23,252 bases of DNA, taken from positions 1 through 23,252 of the forward strand of contig UQXG01000015.1 of NCBI GenBank assembly GCA_900544945.1. Reading direction: 5' to 3'. The DNA comes from an uncultured Eubacteriales bacterium (lineage in GTDB: Bacteria; Bacillota; Clostridia; Oscillospirales; Oscillospiraceae). The notes under the pieces are model-generated. The model was not told the origin of the DNA, did not search any database, and saw only the letters and a list, made by a program, of their open reading frames with translations. This document shows positions 1 to 5,096 of this stretch, piece after piece (the stretch's first letter is position 1; every line of letters begins with the position of its first letter). Both the position numbers and the translations under genes were made by a program.

Positions 1-12
1 ATTCCTGCGGCC

Positions 13-40
13 TAATAAAACGCTTTTAAGCGTTTTATTA
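13..40. terminator. AT-rich perfect hairpin near the window edge
   Basis: Two 13-base arms (13-25 and 28-40, TAATAAAACGCTT and its complement) pair perfectly around a 2-base centre. It could end a gene lying left of the window, or lie in the leader of the leftward transcript that starts near 120. The GC content of the stem is low and no U-tract follows on the plus strand, so its role as a terminator is uncertain. Confidence 0.4.
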
Positions 41-100
41 AAAACTCGTATCAGATGGATCGGAAGTTCCCGGCTTTCGGAAGGAAGTCCGATCGCTTTC

Positions 101-155
101 GGTTAGCATATGCTAACCATGGCTATATAATAACCGATGATTCTGATTTTGTCAA
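101..155 (-). promoter_or_regulatory. Leftward promoter with DtxR-type GGTTAGC palindrome
   Basis: On the minus strand a TTGACA (155-150) is followed after 17 bases by TATTAT (132-127). The predicted start is near 120. Directly at the start lies a perfect 18-bp palindrome, GGTTAGC-ATAT-GCTAACC (101-118). The same half-sites with the same spacing recur at 2387-2408 in front of the DtxR-like gene, so this promoter is probably repressed by that regulator. The controlled gene must lie left of the window. The first 100 bases of the transcript hold no coding frame but contain a further inverted repeat (58-64 with 88-94) and the hairpin at 13-40. Confidence 0.65.
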
Positions 156-187
156 TCTTTTTTTACAAATTTCCCGAAATTTTTTTG

Positions 188-245
188 TTGACAACGACAG
201 CCTCCCGCGCTATAATACTTCAAAATTGAATGATTCAATTTTGAA
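188..245 (+). promoter_or_regulatory. marR-tauE promoter and 13-bp inverted-repeat operator
   Basis: A full-consensus promoter is visible: TTGACA (188-193), a 17-base spacer and TATAAT (211-216). The predicted start, about 223, falls inside a perfect inverted repeat with 13-base arms (219-231 and 233-245, TTCAAAATTGAAT and its complement) around one central base. MarR-family proteins bind palindromes of this kind, so autorepression by the downstream MarR protein is the simplest reading. Confidence 0.8.
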
Positions 246-266
246 TATTTGAAAGGAGGCACATCC

Positions 267-704
267 ATGGTTTTCCGCATTACCATTGTCCGGAAGTTCA
301 ACCAGGCCTACAGTGCGGTCTGCAAACCTCTGTGCCGGGAGCTGGGGCTGCCCCAAACGGCCTTCGATATTCTCATGTTCCTGGGCAACAATCCCGCCTA
401 CAAAACCGCAGGAGAAATCGTGGAACTGCGCCACATCAAGGCCAATCTGGTCTCCGTCCACGTGGATCGGCTGGTACAGGATGGGTACCTGACCCGGCAT
501 CCCGTAGCCGGTGATCGGCGAAAAACCGAGCTTCTTTGCACGCCAAAAGCCCAGGATGTCATCGCCCGAGGCCGTCAGGTTCAGGACACCTTTACCCGGC
601 GGCTGCTGAGCGGCATGAATGAAGCCCAGCGGGAGGCCTTTGCCGATGCGCTGAGTCAAATAGAAACCAATCTCGGTCAGATTCTGGAGGAAGAAAAACA
701 ATGA
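267..704 (+). CDS. MarR family winged-helix transcriptional regulator
   Basis: A 145-residue protein, the usual length for MarR. The middle part has the winged-helix pattern: a helix with NPAYKTAGEIVE, a recognition helix around IKANLVSVHVDRLVQDGYLTR and a wing with HPVAGDRRKTEL, where the DRR segment is typical of the family. The N- and C-terminal helices would form the dimer interface. I chose the ATG at 267 because GAAAGGAGG lies seven bases upstream; an upstream TTG in the same frame lies before this site. The gene overlaps the transporter gene by four bases (ATGA), so the two are translationally coupled. It likely represses its own operon through the palindrome at 219-245. The inducing ligand is unknown; an exported anion or sulfur compound is an inference from the partner gene. 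Confidence 0.88.
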   Translation: MVFRITIVRKFNQAYSAVCKPLCRELGLPQTAFDILMFLGNNPAYKTAGEIVELRHIKANLVSVHVDRLVQDGYLTRHPVAGDRRKTELLCTPKAQDVIARGRQVQDTFTRRLLSGMNEAQREAFADALSQIETNLGQILEEEKQ

Positions 705-1477
705 AACTGCTGCTGACAATTGTCGTAACCTTTTTCGCCGGCATGGGTGCAGGCCTGGGCACAGGCTTTGCGGGCATGAGTGCCGCCGCGGTGATCAGCC
801 CCATGCTCATCACCTTCCTGGGGATGGATCCCTACATGGCCGTGGGCATCGCCCTGTCCTCCGATGTGCTGGCCAGCGCCGTCTCCGCCTACACCTACCA
901 TAAAAACAAAAATCTGGACATCAAAAACGGCCTGATTATGATGCTCAGCGTGCTGCTCTTCACCGTGGTGGGCAGTTACATCGCAAGTCTGGTGCCCTCG
1001 ACCACCATGGGCGGCTTCTCCGTGTTTATGACCTTCCTACTGGGCATCAAGTTCATTGTCCGTCCCGTCATGACCACCAAGGAGGACATGGCTCAGACTG
1101 ATGCCAAGAAGCGGGCTGTCCAGTCCGTGATCTGCGGCGTGATCATTGGCTTTATCTGCGGCTTCATCGGTGCCGGCGGCGGCATGATGATGCTGCTGAT
1201 TCTCACCAGCGTCATGGGCTATGAGCTGAAAACCGCCGTGGGAACCAGCGTATTCATCATGGCCTTCACCGCCCTGACCGGTGCGGTATCCCACTTTGCC
1301 ATCGGCGGTATGCCGGATATGCTGGTCTGGGTGCTGTGCGTGCTCTTCACCCTGCTGTGGGCTCGGATTGCCGCCGTGTTTGCCAACAAGGCTCAGCCCA
1401 AGACCCTGAATCAGGCCACCGGTGTGGTGCTGGTGGTGCTGGGTATCGTCATCATGGGCTTCCAGCTGCTGAAATGA
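701..1477 (+). CDS. TauE/SafE family sulfite/anion exporter-like membrane protein
   Basis: A 258-residue, very hydrophobic protein with about eight membrane segments. It has the internal two-fold pattern of the TauE/SafE family (formerly DUF81): a glycine-rich turn near the N-terminus (GMGAGLGTGFAGMSAA) is echoed in the middle (GFIGAGGGMMMLL), each followed by a helix with a conserved small-residue face. Characterised members move sulfite, sulfoacetate or other sulfur-containing organic anions across the cytoplasmic membrane, but the substrate cannot be read from the sequence. It is the second gene of the marR operon, overlapping it by ATGA with GGAGGAAG in front, and is followed by a strong terminator. 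Exporters paired with MarR regulators are commonly induced by their own substrate. Confidence 0.85.
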   Translation: MKLLLTIVVTFFAGMGAGLGTGFAGMSAAAVISPMLITFLGMDPYMAVGIALSSDVLASAVSAYTYHKNKNLDIKNGLIMMLSVLLFTVVGSYIASLVPSTTMGGFSVFMTFLLGIKFIVRPVMTTKEDMAQTDAKKRAVQSVICGVIIGFICGFIGAGGGMMMLLILTSVMGYELKTAVGTSVFIMAFTALTGAVSHFAIGGMPDMLVWVLCVLFTLLWARIAAVFANKAQPKTLNQATGVVLVVLGIVIMGFQLLK

Positions 1478-1482
1478 ATACA

Positions 1483-1527
1483 AAAAAGCCCTTACAGCAC
1501 ACTTTTCCACTGCTGTAGGGGCTTTTT
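1483..1527 (+). terminator. Rho-independent terminator of the marR-tauE operon
   Basis: Arms 1483-1499 and 1511-1527 (AAAAAGCCCTTACAGCA with its near-perfect complement, one G-T pair) form a 17-bp stem ending in a run of T. The A-tract on the left means it could also act in the reverse direction. Confidence 0.85.
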
Positions 1528-1549
1528 CCCGCATTTATGTGTATTCTGC

Positions 1550-1578
1550 TTGCAATTTGCCGCATTCTGTGATAGGCT
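1550..1578 (+). promoter_or_regulatory. Candidate promoter of the small toxin-like gene
   Basis: TTGCAA (1550-1555), a 17-base spacer and TAGGCT (1573-1578) preceded by TGA, which is an extended -10 pattern. The predicted start is close to 1585, where GGTGCTGCCAGCACC begins. The -10 is weak, so this is a moderate call. Confidence 0.45.
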
Positions 1579-1612
1579 GTGGATGGTGCTGCCAGCACCC
1601 CGGCAGGCGGTT

Positions 1613-1671
1613 CCCCCGACTTTTTCGGGGGTAATAGTCTTCTTTTGCCCCCACTCCAGTGTGAGAGGGGG
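1613..1671 (+). promoter_or_regulatory. Structured 5' leader that can hide the toxin ribosome binding site
   Basis: Two hairpins lie in the presumed leader. The first pairs CCCCCGA (1613-1619) with TCGGGGG (1625-1631). The second pairs CCCCCACTC (1648-1656) with GAGAGGGGG (1663-1671), one mismatch, and covers the purine-rich Shine-Dalgarno region GAGAGGGGG in front of the GTG start at 1679. Sequestered ribosome binding sites are a known feature of type I toxin mRNAs. Confidence 0.55.
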
Positions 1672-1678
1672 TGATAGC

Positions 1679-1771
1679 GTGGTTACATGGGAAGGAATTT
1701 TTCAATTCTGCATGGTCATTACTGCTGTCATTGCCCTGGTTCTCCAGGCCAACAATAATAAGAAGAGATAA
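1679..1771 (+). CDS. Small hydrophobic Hol-Tox-like (putative holin-like toxin) peptide
   Basis: A 30-residue peptide starting at GTG, reading (V/M)VTWEGIFQF, then a single membrane helix (CMVITAVIALVLQ) and a short basic tail (ANNNKKR). This is the layout of the putative holin-like toxin family of Firmicutes and of TxpA/BsrG-class type I toxins: short N-terminus, one transmembrane helix, lysine-rich C-terminus. The GTG is chosen because GAGAGGGGG lies seven bases upstream; the frame stays open upstream to 1550 but that part is not toxin-like. The stop codon lies inside the left arm of a terminator. A convergent antisense transcript is predicted opposite the 3' end. The expected action is insertion into the cytoplasmic membrane; toxicity is inferred from family and layout only. 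Confidence 0.7.
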   Translation: MVTWEGIFQFCMVITAVIALVLQANNNKKR

Positions 1772-1848
1772 CCGCCCTCTTCCAAAGCAACGGTTATCTC
1801 TTCTTAACTGATCTTTGGGGGAGCCGACCTGCTGGCAGCACCCTCTTT
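1757..1848 (-). ncRNA. Predicted antisense antitoxin RNA, about 90 nt
   Basis: A strong minus-strand promoter (1883-1855) predicts a start near 1848, and the bidirectional terminator predicts an end near 1757. The RNA would hold no coding frame of note. It would be fully complementary to the 3' end of the toxin message, including its last codons and terminator stem. This is the convergent tail-to-tail arrangement known from txpA/RatA and bsrG/SR4. The 5' part carries GGTGCTGCCAGCA (minus strand, 1842-1830), the same sequence found at the predicted 5' end of the toxin mRNA. Confidence 0.6.
1760..1805. terminator. Bidirectional terminator shared by toxin mRNA and antisense RNA
   Basis: Perfect 15-bp arms, AAGAAGAGATAACCG (1760-1774) and CGGTTATCTCTTCTT (1791-1805). 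The toxin stop codon TAA (1769-1771) lies within the left arm. Read on either strand the right arm is U-rich, so it can stop both convergent transcripts. Confidence 0.75.
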
Positions 1849-1854
1849 GCCTAT

Positions 1855-1883
1855 ACTATACCCCGGTTTGGGTCTTTTGTCAA
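1855..1883 (-). promoter_or_regulatory. Strong promoter of the antisense RNA
   Basis: On the minus strand TTGACA (1883-1878), exactly 17 bases, then TATAGT (1860-1855). It points at the 3' end of the toxin gene. No other gene on the minus strand could use it before the terminator at 1760-1805. It is clearly stronger than the predicted toxin promoter, as expected for an antitoxin RNA made in excess. Confidence 0.75.
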
Positions 1884-1931
1884 CTGCTCCGTCTTCCGGC
1901 GGGCACATTTTTTGATGGGAGATTTTCCCGC

Positions 1932-2309
1932 CTAAATATGTACTTCATTCCGATCGTTGAATCGGTGGAAAGCCTGGTAGCTCTGCTGGCTCAGCTCCCG
2001 CTCAATTTTCAGGGCATCCTGGGCAGCGATTTCTTCGGGCACCCCCAGGCTTTCCAGCAAACACTGCACCGTATCCAGCCGCTGACAGATAGATTCGGCG
2101 ATCTCCGCCCCCTTGGGCGTCAGCGTGAGAATGTGGCGCTCCCCAACGGACACGTAGCCCTCCTCCTGTAGCTGCTTGATAAACACGCAGACCGTGGCTC
2201 TGGAAACTCCCAGATCCCGGGCCAGCTCCGCGGCACGGACAGGCTTCTTCTGGCTCAGGCAGTGGATTCGCCGGAGATAATCCTCCAGCCGGCTGTTTTC
2301 TCTGGGCAT
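1932..2309 (-). CDS. DtxR/MntR-family regulator with altered metal ligands
   Basis: A 125-residue protein. The first half is a DtxR-type winged helix (LEDYLRRIHCLSQ, then PVRAAELARDLGVSRATVCV, then a wing with ERHILTLTPKG). The second half is the family's dimerisation helix bundle (LGVPEEIAAQDALKIERELS). The ATG at 2309 is chosen because GGAAG lies eight bases upstream; a GTG nine bases earlier overlaps that site. Compared from memory with MntR and DtxR, the N-terminal Asp (LEDY) and one Glu (KIER) are kept, but the usual His after the wing and the Glu/Cys and His of the xxIEHH segment are replaced (RLDT; LKIERE). It lacks the SH3-like C-terminal domain, like MntR. It faces the moxR operon and has GGTTAGC sites at its own promoter, suggesting autoregulation. 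Family assignment is firm; metal dependence is doubtful. Confidence 0.82.
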   Translation of the reverse strand: MPRENSRLEDYLRRIHCLSQKKPVRAAELARDLGVSRATVCVFIKQLQEEGYVSVGERHILTLTPKGAEIAESICQRLDTVQCLLESLGVPEEIAAQDALKIERELSQQSYQAFHRFNDRNEVHI

Positions 2310-2357
2310 AGGGGTCACTTCCTTCTTTTTCGGATGATGCCAGGAATCGTATAGCGA

Positions 2358-2441
2358 TTAGTTTAGGCTAACCGTTCAAGAAACGCAAGGTTAGCTTTCG
2401 CTAACCTTCCCTATCATACACGATTTTCCTTCCTTTGTCAA
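2358..2441 (-). promoter_or_regulatory. Promoter and two GGTTAGC-type operators of the DtxR-like gene
   Basis: On the minus strand TTGACA (2441-2436), 17 bases, then TATGAT (2418-2413). The palindrome AAGGTTAGC-TTTC-GCTAACCTT (2387-2408) sits at the predicted start, the same arrangement as at 101-155. A second site at 2358-2376 (TTAGTTTAGGCTAACCGTT) matches 15 of 19 positions of the DtxR/IdeR iron-box consensus as I remember it (TTAGGTTAGSCTAACCTAA). The first operator has four bases between the 7-base half-sites, whereas the second has the compact iron-box spacing. Confidence 0.7.
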
Positions 2442-2457
2442 GGGGCGGATTTTTTCC

Positions 2458-2486
2458 TTTCCAATCCCGACAAACTATGATACAAT
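2458..2486 (+). promoter_or_regulatory. Promoter of the moxR-VWA operon
   Basis: TTTCCA (2458-2463), 17 bases, then TACAAT (2481-2486) preceded by TGA, an extended -10. It lies about 50 bases downstream of the palindrome at 2387-2408, so control by the neighbouring regulator is possible but not obvious. Confidence 0.55.
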
Positions 2487-2518
2487 ATTTTATGAAATAC
2501 GATTAAGGAGCTTACCCT

Positions 2519-3421
2519 ATGACCTATGAAGAACTGAAAGCCAAAATGGACGAGAGCCATTATATTTACGACGAAACCCTGGCCACGGTGCTGTTCGTTG
2601 CCCTCCAGCTGGGTCGCCCCCTGCTCATTGAGGGTGCGGCAGGCGTAGGAAAAACGGAGGTGGCCAAGGTCATGGCCGCCGCCCTTGACCGGGAGCTGGT
2701 ACGGCTGCAATGCTACGAAGGTCTGGACGAGAGCAAGGCTCTGTACGAGTGGAACTATCAGAAGCAGCTGCTTTCCATCCAGGTGAACATGAACGCCCAG
2801 GATCGGGACAGCCTGACAAAGAGCCTGTTCAGCGACGAATACCTGCTGGAACGGCCGCTGCTCCAGTCCATCCGGTCGGAGAAGCCGGTGGTGCTGCTCA
2901 TCGACGAGATTGACAAGGCCGATGAGGAATTTGAGGCCTTCCTGCTGGAGCTGCTGTCCGAAATGCAGGTGACCATTTCGGAAATCGGCACGGTGAAAGC
3001 AAAATCCATTCCCTTCGTGGTGCTCACCTCCAACCGGGCACGCCCCCTCAGCGAGGCTCTGCGCCGCCGGTGCGCCTATCTCTACATCGAGTATCCGGAC
3101 ATGAATAAAGAACTGGCGATCCTGCGGGCCAAGCTGCCCCATGTGGACGACCGGCTCTGCGCCCAGGTAGCCCTGGCTGTCCAGAAGCTCCGCTCCAACG
3201 AGATGATTCTCAAGAAGCCCTCCATTGCCGAGACCCTGGACTGGGCGGCGGCGCTGGACGCTCTGGGCATTCGGGAGCTGACCCCGGACGCTCTGCGGCA
3301 AACCGCCGGTTTTGTGCTGAAAAACAACGAAGACCTGGACGCCCTGGACTTGGACGCCGATCCGGAGCCCGGTCACACCTGCACCTGCGGCGGAAGCTGC
3401 GGAGGACATCATCATGACTGA
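2519..3421 (+). CDS. MoxR-family AAA+ ATPase with Cys/His-rich tail
   Basis: A 300-residue AAA+ protein of the MoxR class. Walker A is EGAAGVGKTEVAK (about residues 38-50), Walker B is VVLLIDEIDKADEEFE (about 124-139), sensor 1 is VVLTSNRAR and an arginine-finger region is LRRRCAYLYIEYP. MoxR ATPases work with a VWA-domain partner to mature or insert cofactors into enzyme complexes, and such a partner is encoded directly downstream with an 8-base overlap. The start has AAGGAG ten bases upstream. Unusual is the end: HTCTCGGSCGGHHHD (residues 286-300) carries three Cys and four His and looks able to bind a metal. The target enzyme is not visible in the window. Confidence 0.88.
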   Translation: MTYEELKAKMDESHYIYDETLATVLFVALQLGRPLLIEGAAGVGKTEVAKVMAAALDRELVRLQCYEGLDESKALYEWNYQKQLLSIQVNMNAQDRDSLTKSLFSDEYLLERPLLQSIRSEKPVVLLIDEIDKADEEFEAFLLELLSEMQVTISEIGTVKAKSIPFVVLTSNRARPLSEALRRRCAYLYIEYPDMNKELAILRAKLPHVDDRLCAQVALAVQKLRSNEMILKKPSIAETLDWAAALDALGIRELTPDALRQTAGFVLKNNEDLDALDLDADPEPGHTCTCGGSCGGHHHD

Positions 3422-4691
3422 GCCCGGGGTCTACCTGGAAAAGCTCTCCGCCTTCTCCCGGATTCTGCGCATGGAGGGGCTGGCCGTCAGCACCAAGGAA
3501 ACCGAGGATGCCGGGCGGCTGCTGATCGCCCTGGGGCTTGCCGACCGGGAGCAGGTAAAAACCGCCCTGCGGACGGTTTACGCCAAGTCCCGGGAGGAAC
3601 AGCTGTCCTTCGACCGGGCCTTTGACGGCTTTTTCCTCTCCGAGGAGGCCATGCGCCGACAGGCGAAGGAGGCCATGGAGCGGGAGAAGGAATTGCAGCA
3701 GCACCAGCAGGAGGCCCAGGAGGAATTGCAGCTTTCCGGCAAGCCCATGGACTTGAGCGACGAGCAGCGGCAGACCTATGCCGCCATGCCCGAAGAAGCC
3801 CGGCAGCGGCTGCGGAATTTCATGGAAAAGTACCGGGGCACCGCCGAGCGGAACCCCCAGCTTTACAGTGAGTTCATTCACTCGGTCTTTGCCAAAACCC
3901 TGATGGAGCAGCAGATGCTTCTGGAAAACGCCGGGGCGGGAGCCCAGGCCCTGGATCCGGAAATCGGCATTCTCTACCGGGATATTTCTGAGTTTAAGGA
4001 CACGGAGATTCCCAAAGCCATCGATCTGATTCAGAGTGTGGCTCGGCAGATCAACGGGGAGCTTTCCGCCAAAAGGCGCGCAGGAGGCCATACGGGGAAG
4101 CTGGATTTCCGGCGAACCATCCGGAAGGGACTGGAAACTGGCGGCAGCTTCTACCGGCTGCGCTACCGGAAAAAGCGGGCTCATCGGCGGCATCTGGTGC
4201 TGCTGTGCGACGTTTCCGGCTCCATGGTGCAGTTTTCCGAGTTTGCCCTCCGGTTTATCCAGAGCCTAAACCAGGTTTCCGACAATTCCCGCACCTTTCT
4301 GTTCTCCGAAGCCATCACCGAGGCGGATGCCTTCCAGCTGCAAAATATGGATTCCTTCCGCTCCTTTGTCCGGGATTCCATAATTTACGGCAAGGGCACG
4401 GACTTAGGCACCGCCCTGGAATATTTGTGCAGCCGTCGGCCGCCGGTGCTGAACGGAGCCACTACCCTTCTGATTCTGTCGGACACAAAGACCATCGACC
4501 AGTCCCGGGCTCTGGCCGCTCTGGGGGAGGCCAAGCGCCAGGCCGGCCGGGTGATTTTCCTGAATCCCATTCCCAAGGGAAAGTGGAAGTATGTACGCAG
4601 TATCCAGAGCACGGCAGCGGTGTGCCCCATGGTACCATGCAGCACCCTTCAGGAGCTGGCTTCTGCCTGCCGGAAGCTGACGGTGCAATAA
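3414..4691 (+). CDS. VWA domain protein (CoxE-like), MoxR partner
   Basis: A 425-residue protein overlapping the moxR gene by eight bases, with GGAGG nine bases upstream of the ATG. The N-terminal half is charged and helical with a Gln/Glu-rich stretch (EREKELQQHQQEAQEELQ). The C-terminal half is a von Willebrand A domain: LVLLCDVSGSM carries the MIDAS motif DxSGS at residues 266-270, followed by GKGTDLGTAL and LILSDTKTID, the usual later metal-contact loops. It resembles CoxE/COG3552-type proteins, which team with MoxR ATPases (CoxD) as chaperones for metalloenzymes. A basic linker (residues about 245-260, rich in Arg/Lys/His) precedes the domain. The client is unknown. The DtxR-like neighbour makes a metal-related role plausible but this is inference. 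Confidence 0.85.
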   Translation: MTEPGVYLEKLSAFSRILRMEGLAVSTKETEDAGRLLIALGLADREQVKTALRTVYAKSREEQLSFDRAFDGFFLSEEAMRRQAKEAMEREKELQQHQQEAQEELQLSGKPMDLSDEQRQTYAAMPEEARQRLRNFMEKYRGTAERNPQLYSEFIHSVFAKTLMEQQMLLENAGAGAQALDPEIGILYRDISEFKDTEIPKAIDLIQSVARQINGELSAKRRAGGHTGKLDFRRTIRKGLETGGSFYRLRYRKKRAHRRHLVLLCDVSGSMVQFSEFALRFIQSLNQVSDNSRTFLFSEAITEADAFQLQNMDSFRSFVRDSIIYGKGTDLGTALEYLCSRRPPVLNGATTLLILSDTKTIDQSRALAALGEAKRQAGRVIFLNPIPKGKWKYVRSIQSTAAVCPMVPCSTLQELASACRKLTVQ

Positions 4692-4705
4692 GTGGGCGAC
4701 ACGCC

Positions 4706-4726
4706 AAGTGCCTCTATAGGGCACTT
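4706..4726. other. Hairpin after the VWA gene
   Basis: AAGTGCC (4706-4712) and GGCACTT (4720-4726) form a 7-bp stem with a 7-base loop 15 bases after the VWA stop. No T-run follows, so it is at best a weak terminator. Confidence 0.4.
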
Positions 4727-4741
4727 AGCCCAGTTAGATAA

Positions 4742-4778
4742 TGTCATTGTGAGCCAGCGAAGAATGTGACAATCCCCC
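4742..4778. repeat. REP-like interspersed palindromic repeat
   Basis: The stretch starts TGTCATTGTGAG and ends TGTGACAATCCCCC; TGTCA and TGACA (and ATTGT with ACAAT) are inverted at its ends. From memory, sequences of the form TGTCATTGCGAG ... GTGGCAATC are abundant in spacers of many bacterial genomes. It directly precedes the tandem structured units. Confidence 0.5.
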
Positions 4779-4900
4779 GGTCTTCAGAGTGCGCTTCGCG
4801 TGGACGATATAGGACTCGATGACATTAAGGAGCATCCGGCGGAAACGCCGGATGGCAACAGTCCACCGGACTGTTGCATTTCAATGGGTTCGAGTCCACC
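4779..4900. repeat. Structured tRNA-derived repeat, unit 1
   Basis: First of two tandem units with a 123-bp period. It contains GCGCTTCGCG, then TGGACGATATAGGACTCGA (4801-4819), identical to the reverse complement of the 3' end of the tRNA-Val gene. There follow a perfect hairpin CATCCGGCG-GAAA-CGCCGGATG (4833-4854) with a GNRA-type loop and a second perfect hairpin GCAACAGTCC-ACC-GGACTGTTGC (4855-4877). It ends in GGGTTCGAGTCC, a tRNA T-arm sequence in the plus orientation, continuing differently from unit 2 (ACCGGTCTC). No plausible protein is encoded. Positions 4801-4897 and 4924-5020 differ at only four of 97 bases by my reading. Confidence 0.75.
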
Positions 4901-5040
4901 GGTCTCTGAGAACGCGCTTCGCGTGGACGATATAGGACTCGATTACATTAAGGAGCATCCGGCGGAAACGCCGGATGGCAACAGTCCACCGGACTGTTGC
5001 ATTGAGATGGGTTCGAGTCCTATATCTGGATTGTCCACCA
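4901..5040. repeat. Structured tRNA-derived repeat, unit 2
   Basis: Second unit, with the same two hairpins at 4956-4977 and 4978-5000. Here the outer ends pair as well: GTGGAC plus GATATAGGACTCGA (4923-4942) is complementary to TCGAGTCCTATATC (5013-5026) plus GTCCAC (5033-5038), with a six-base bulge TGGATT. The whole unit can therefore fold into a three-way junction with a 20-bp closing stem. The right end also keeps a tRNA-like T-arm (ATGGG-TTCGAGT-CCTAT) and ends with CCACCA like a mature tRNA tail. Confidence 0.75.
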
Positions 5041-5096
5041 AAAAAGAACAGAAGCACCGCCCCGCAGGGTGGTGCTTCTGTTCTTTTTTGGTGGAC
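5033..5096. terminator. Terminator of tRNA-Val within a 26-bp inverted repeat
   Basis: AAAAAAGAACAGAAGCACC on the left pairs with its complement on the right around an 11-12 base loop, giving a strong bidirectional terminator. The perfect pairing extends outward through CCACCA and GTCC, so the arms (5033-5058 and 5071-5096) include the 3' end of the tRNA gene on the right and a copy of that end, in opposite orientation, on the left. Confidence 0.8.

Noticed and set aside
1550..1678. Upstream extension of the toxin-like peptide to 73 residues
   Set aside because: The extra part runs through two strong hairpins and has no ribosome binding site; the short GTG-started form fits the family.
4779..5040. 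CRISPR-like tandem repeats
   Set aside because: Only two units with a 123-bp period and no variable spacers of regular size; no cas genes nearby.
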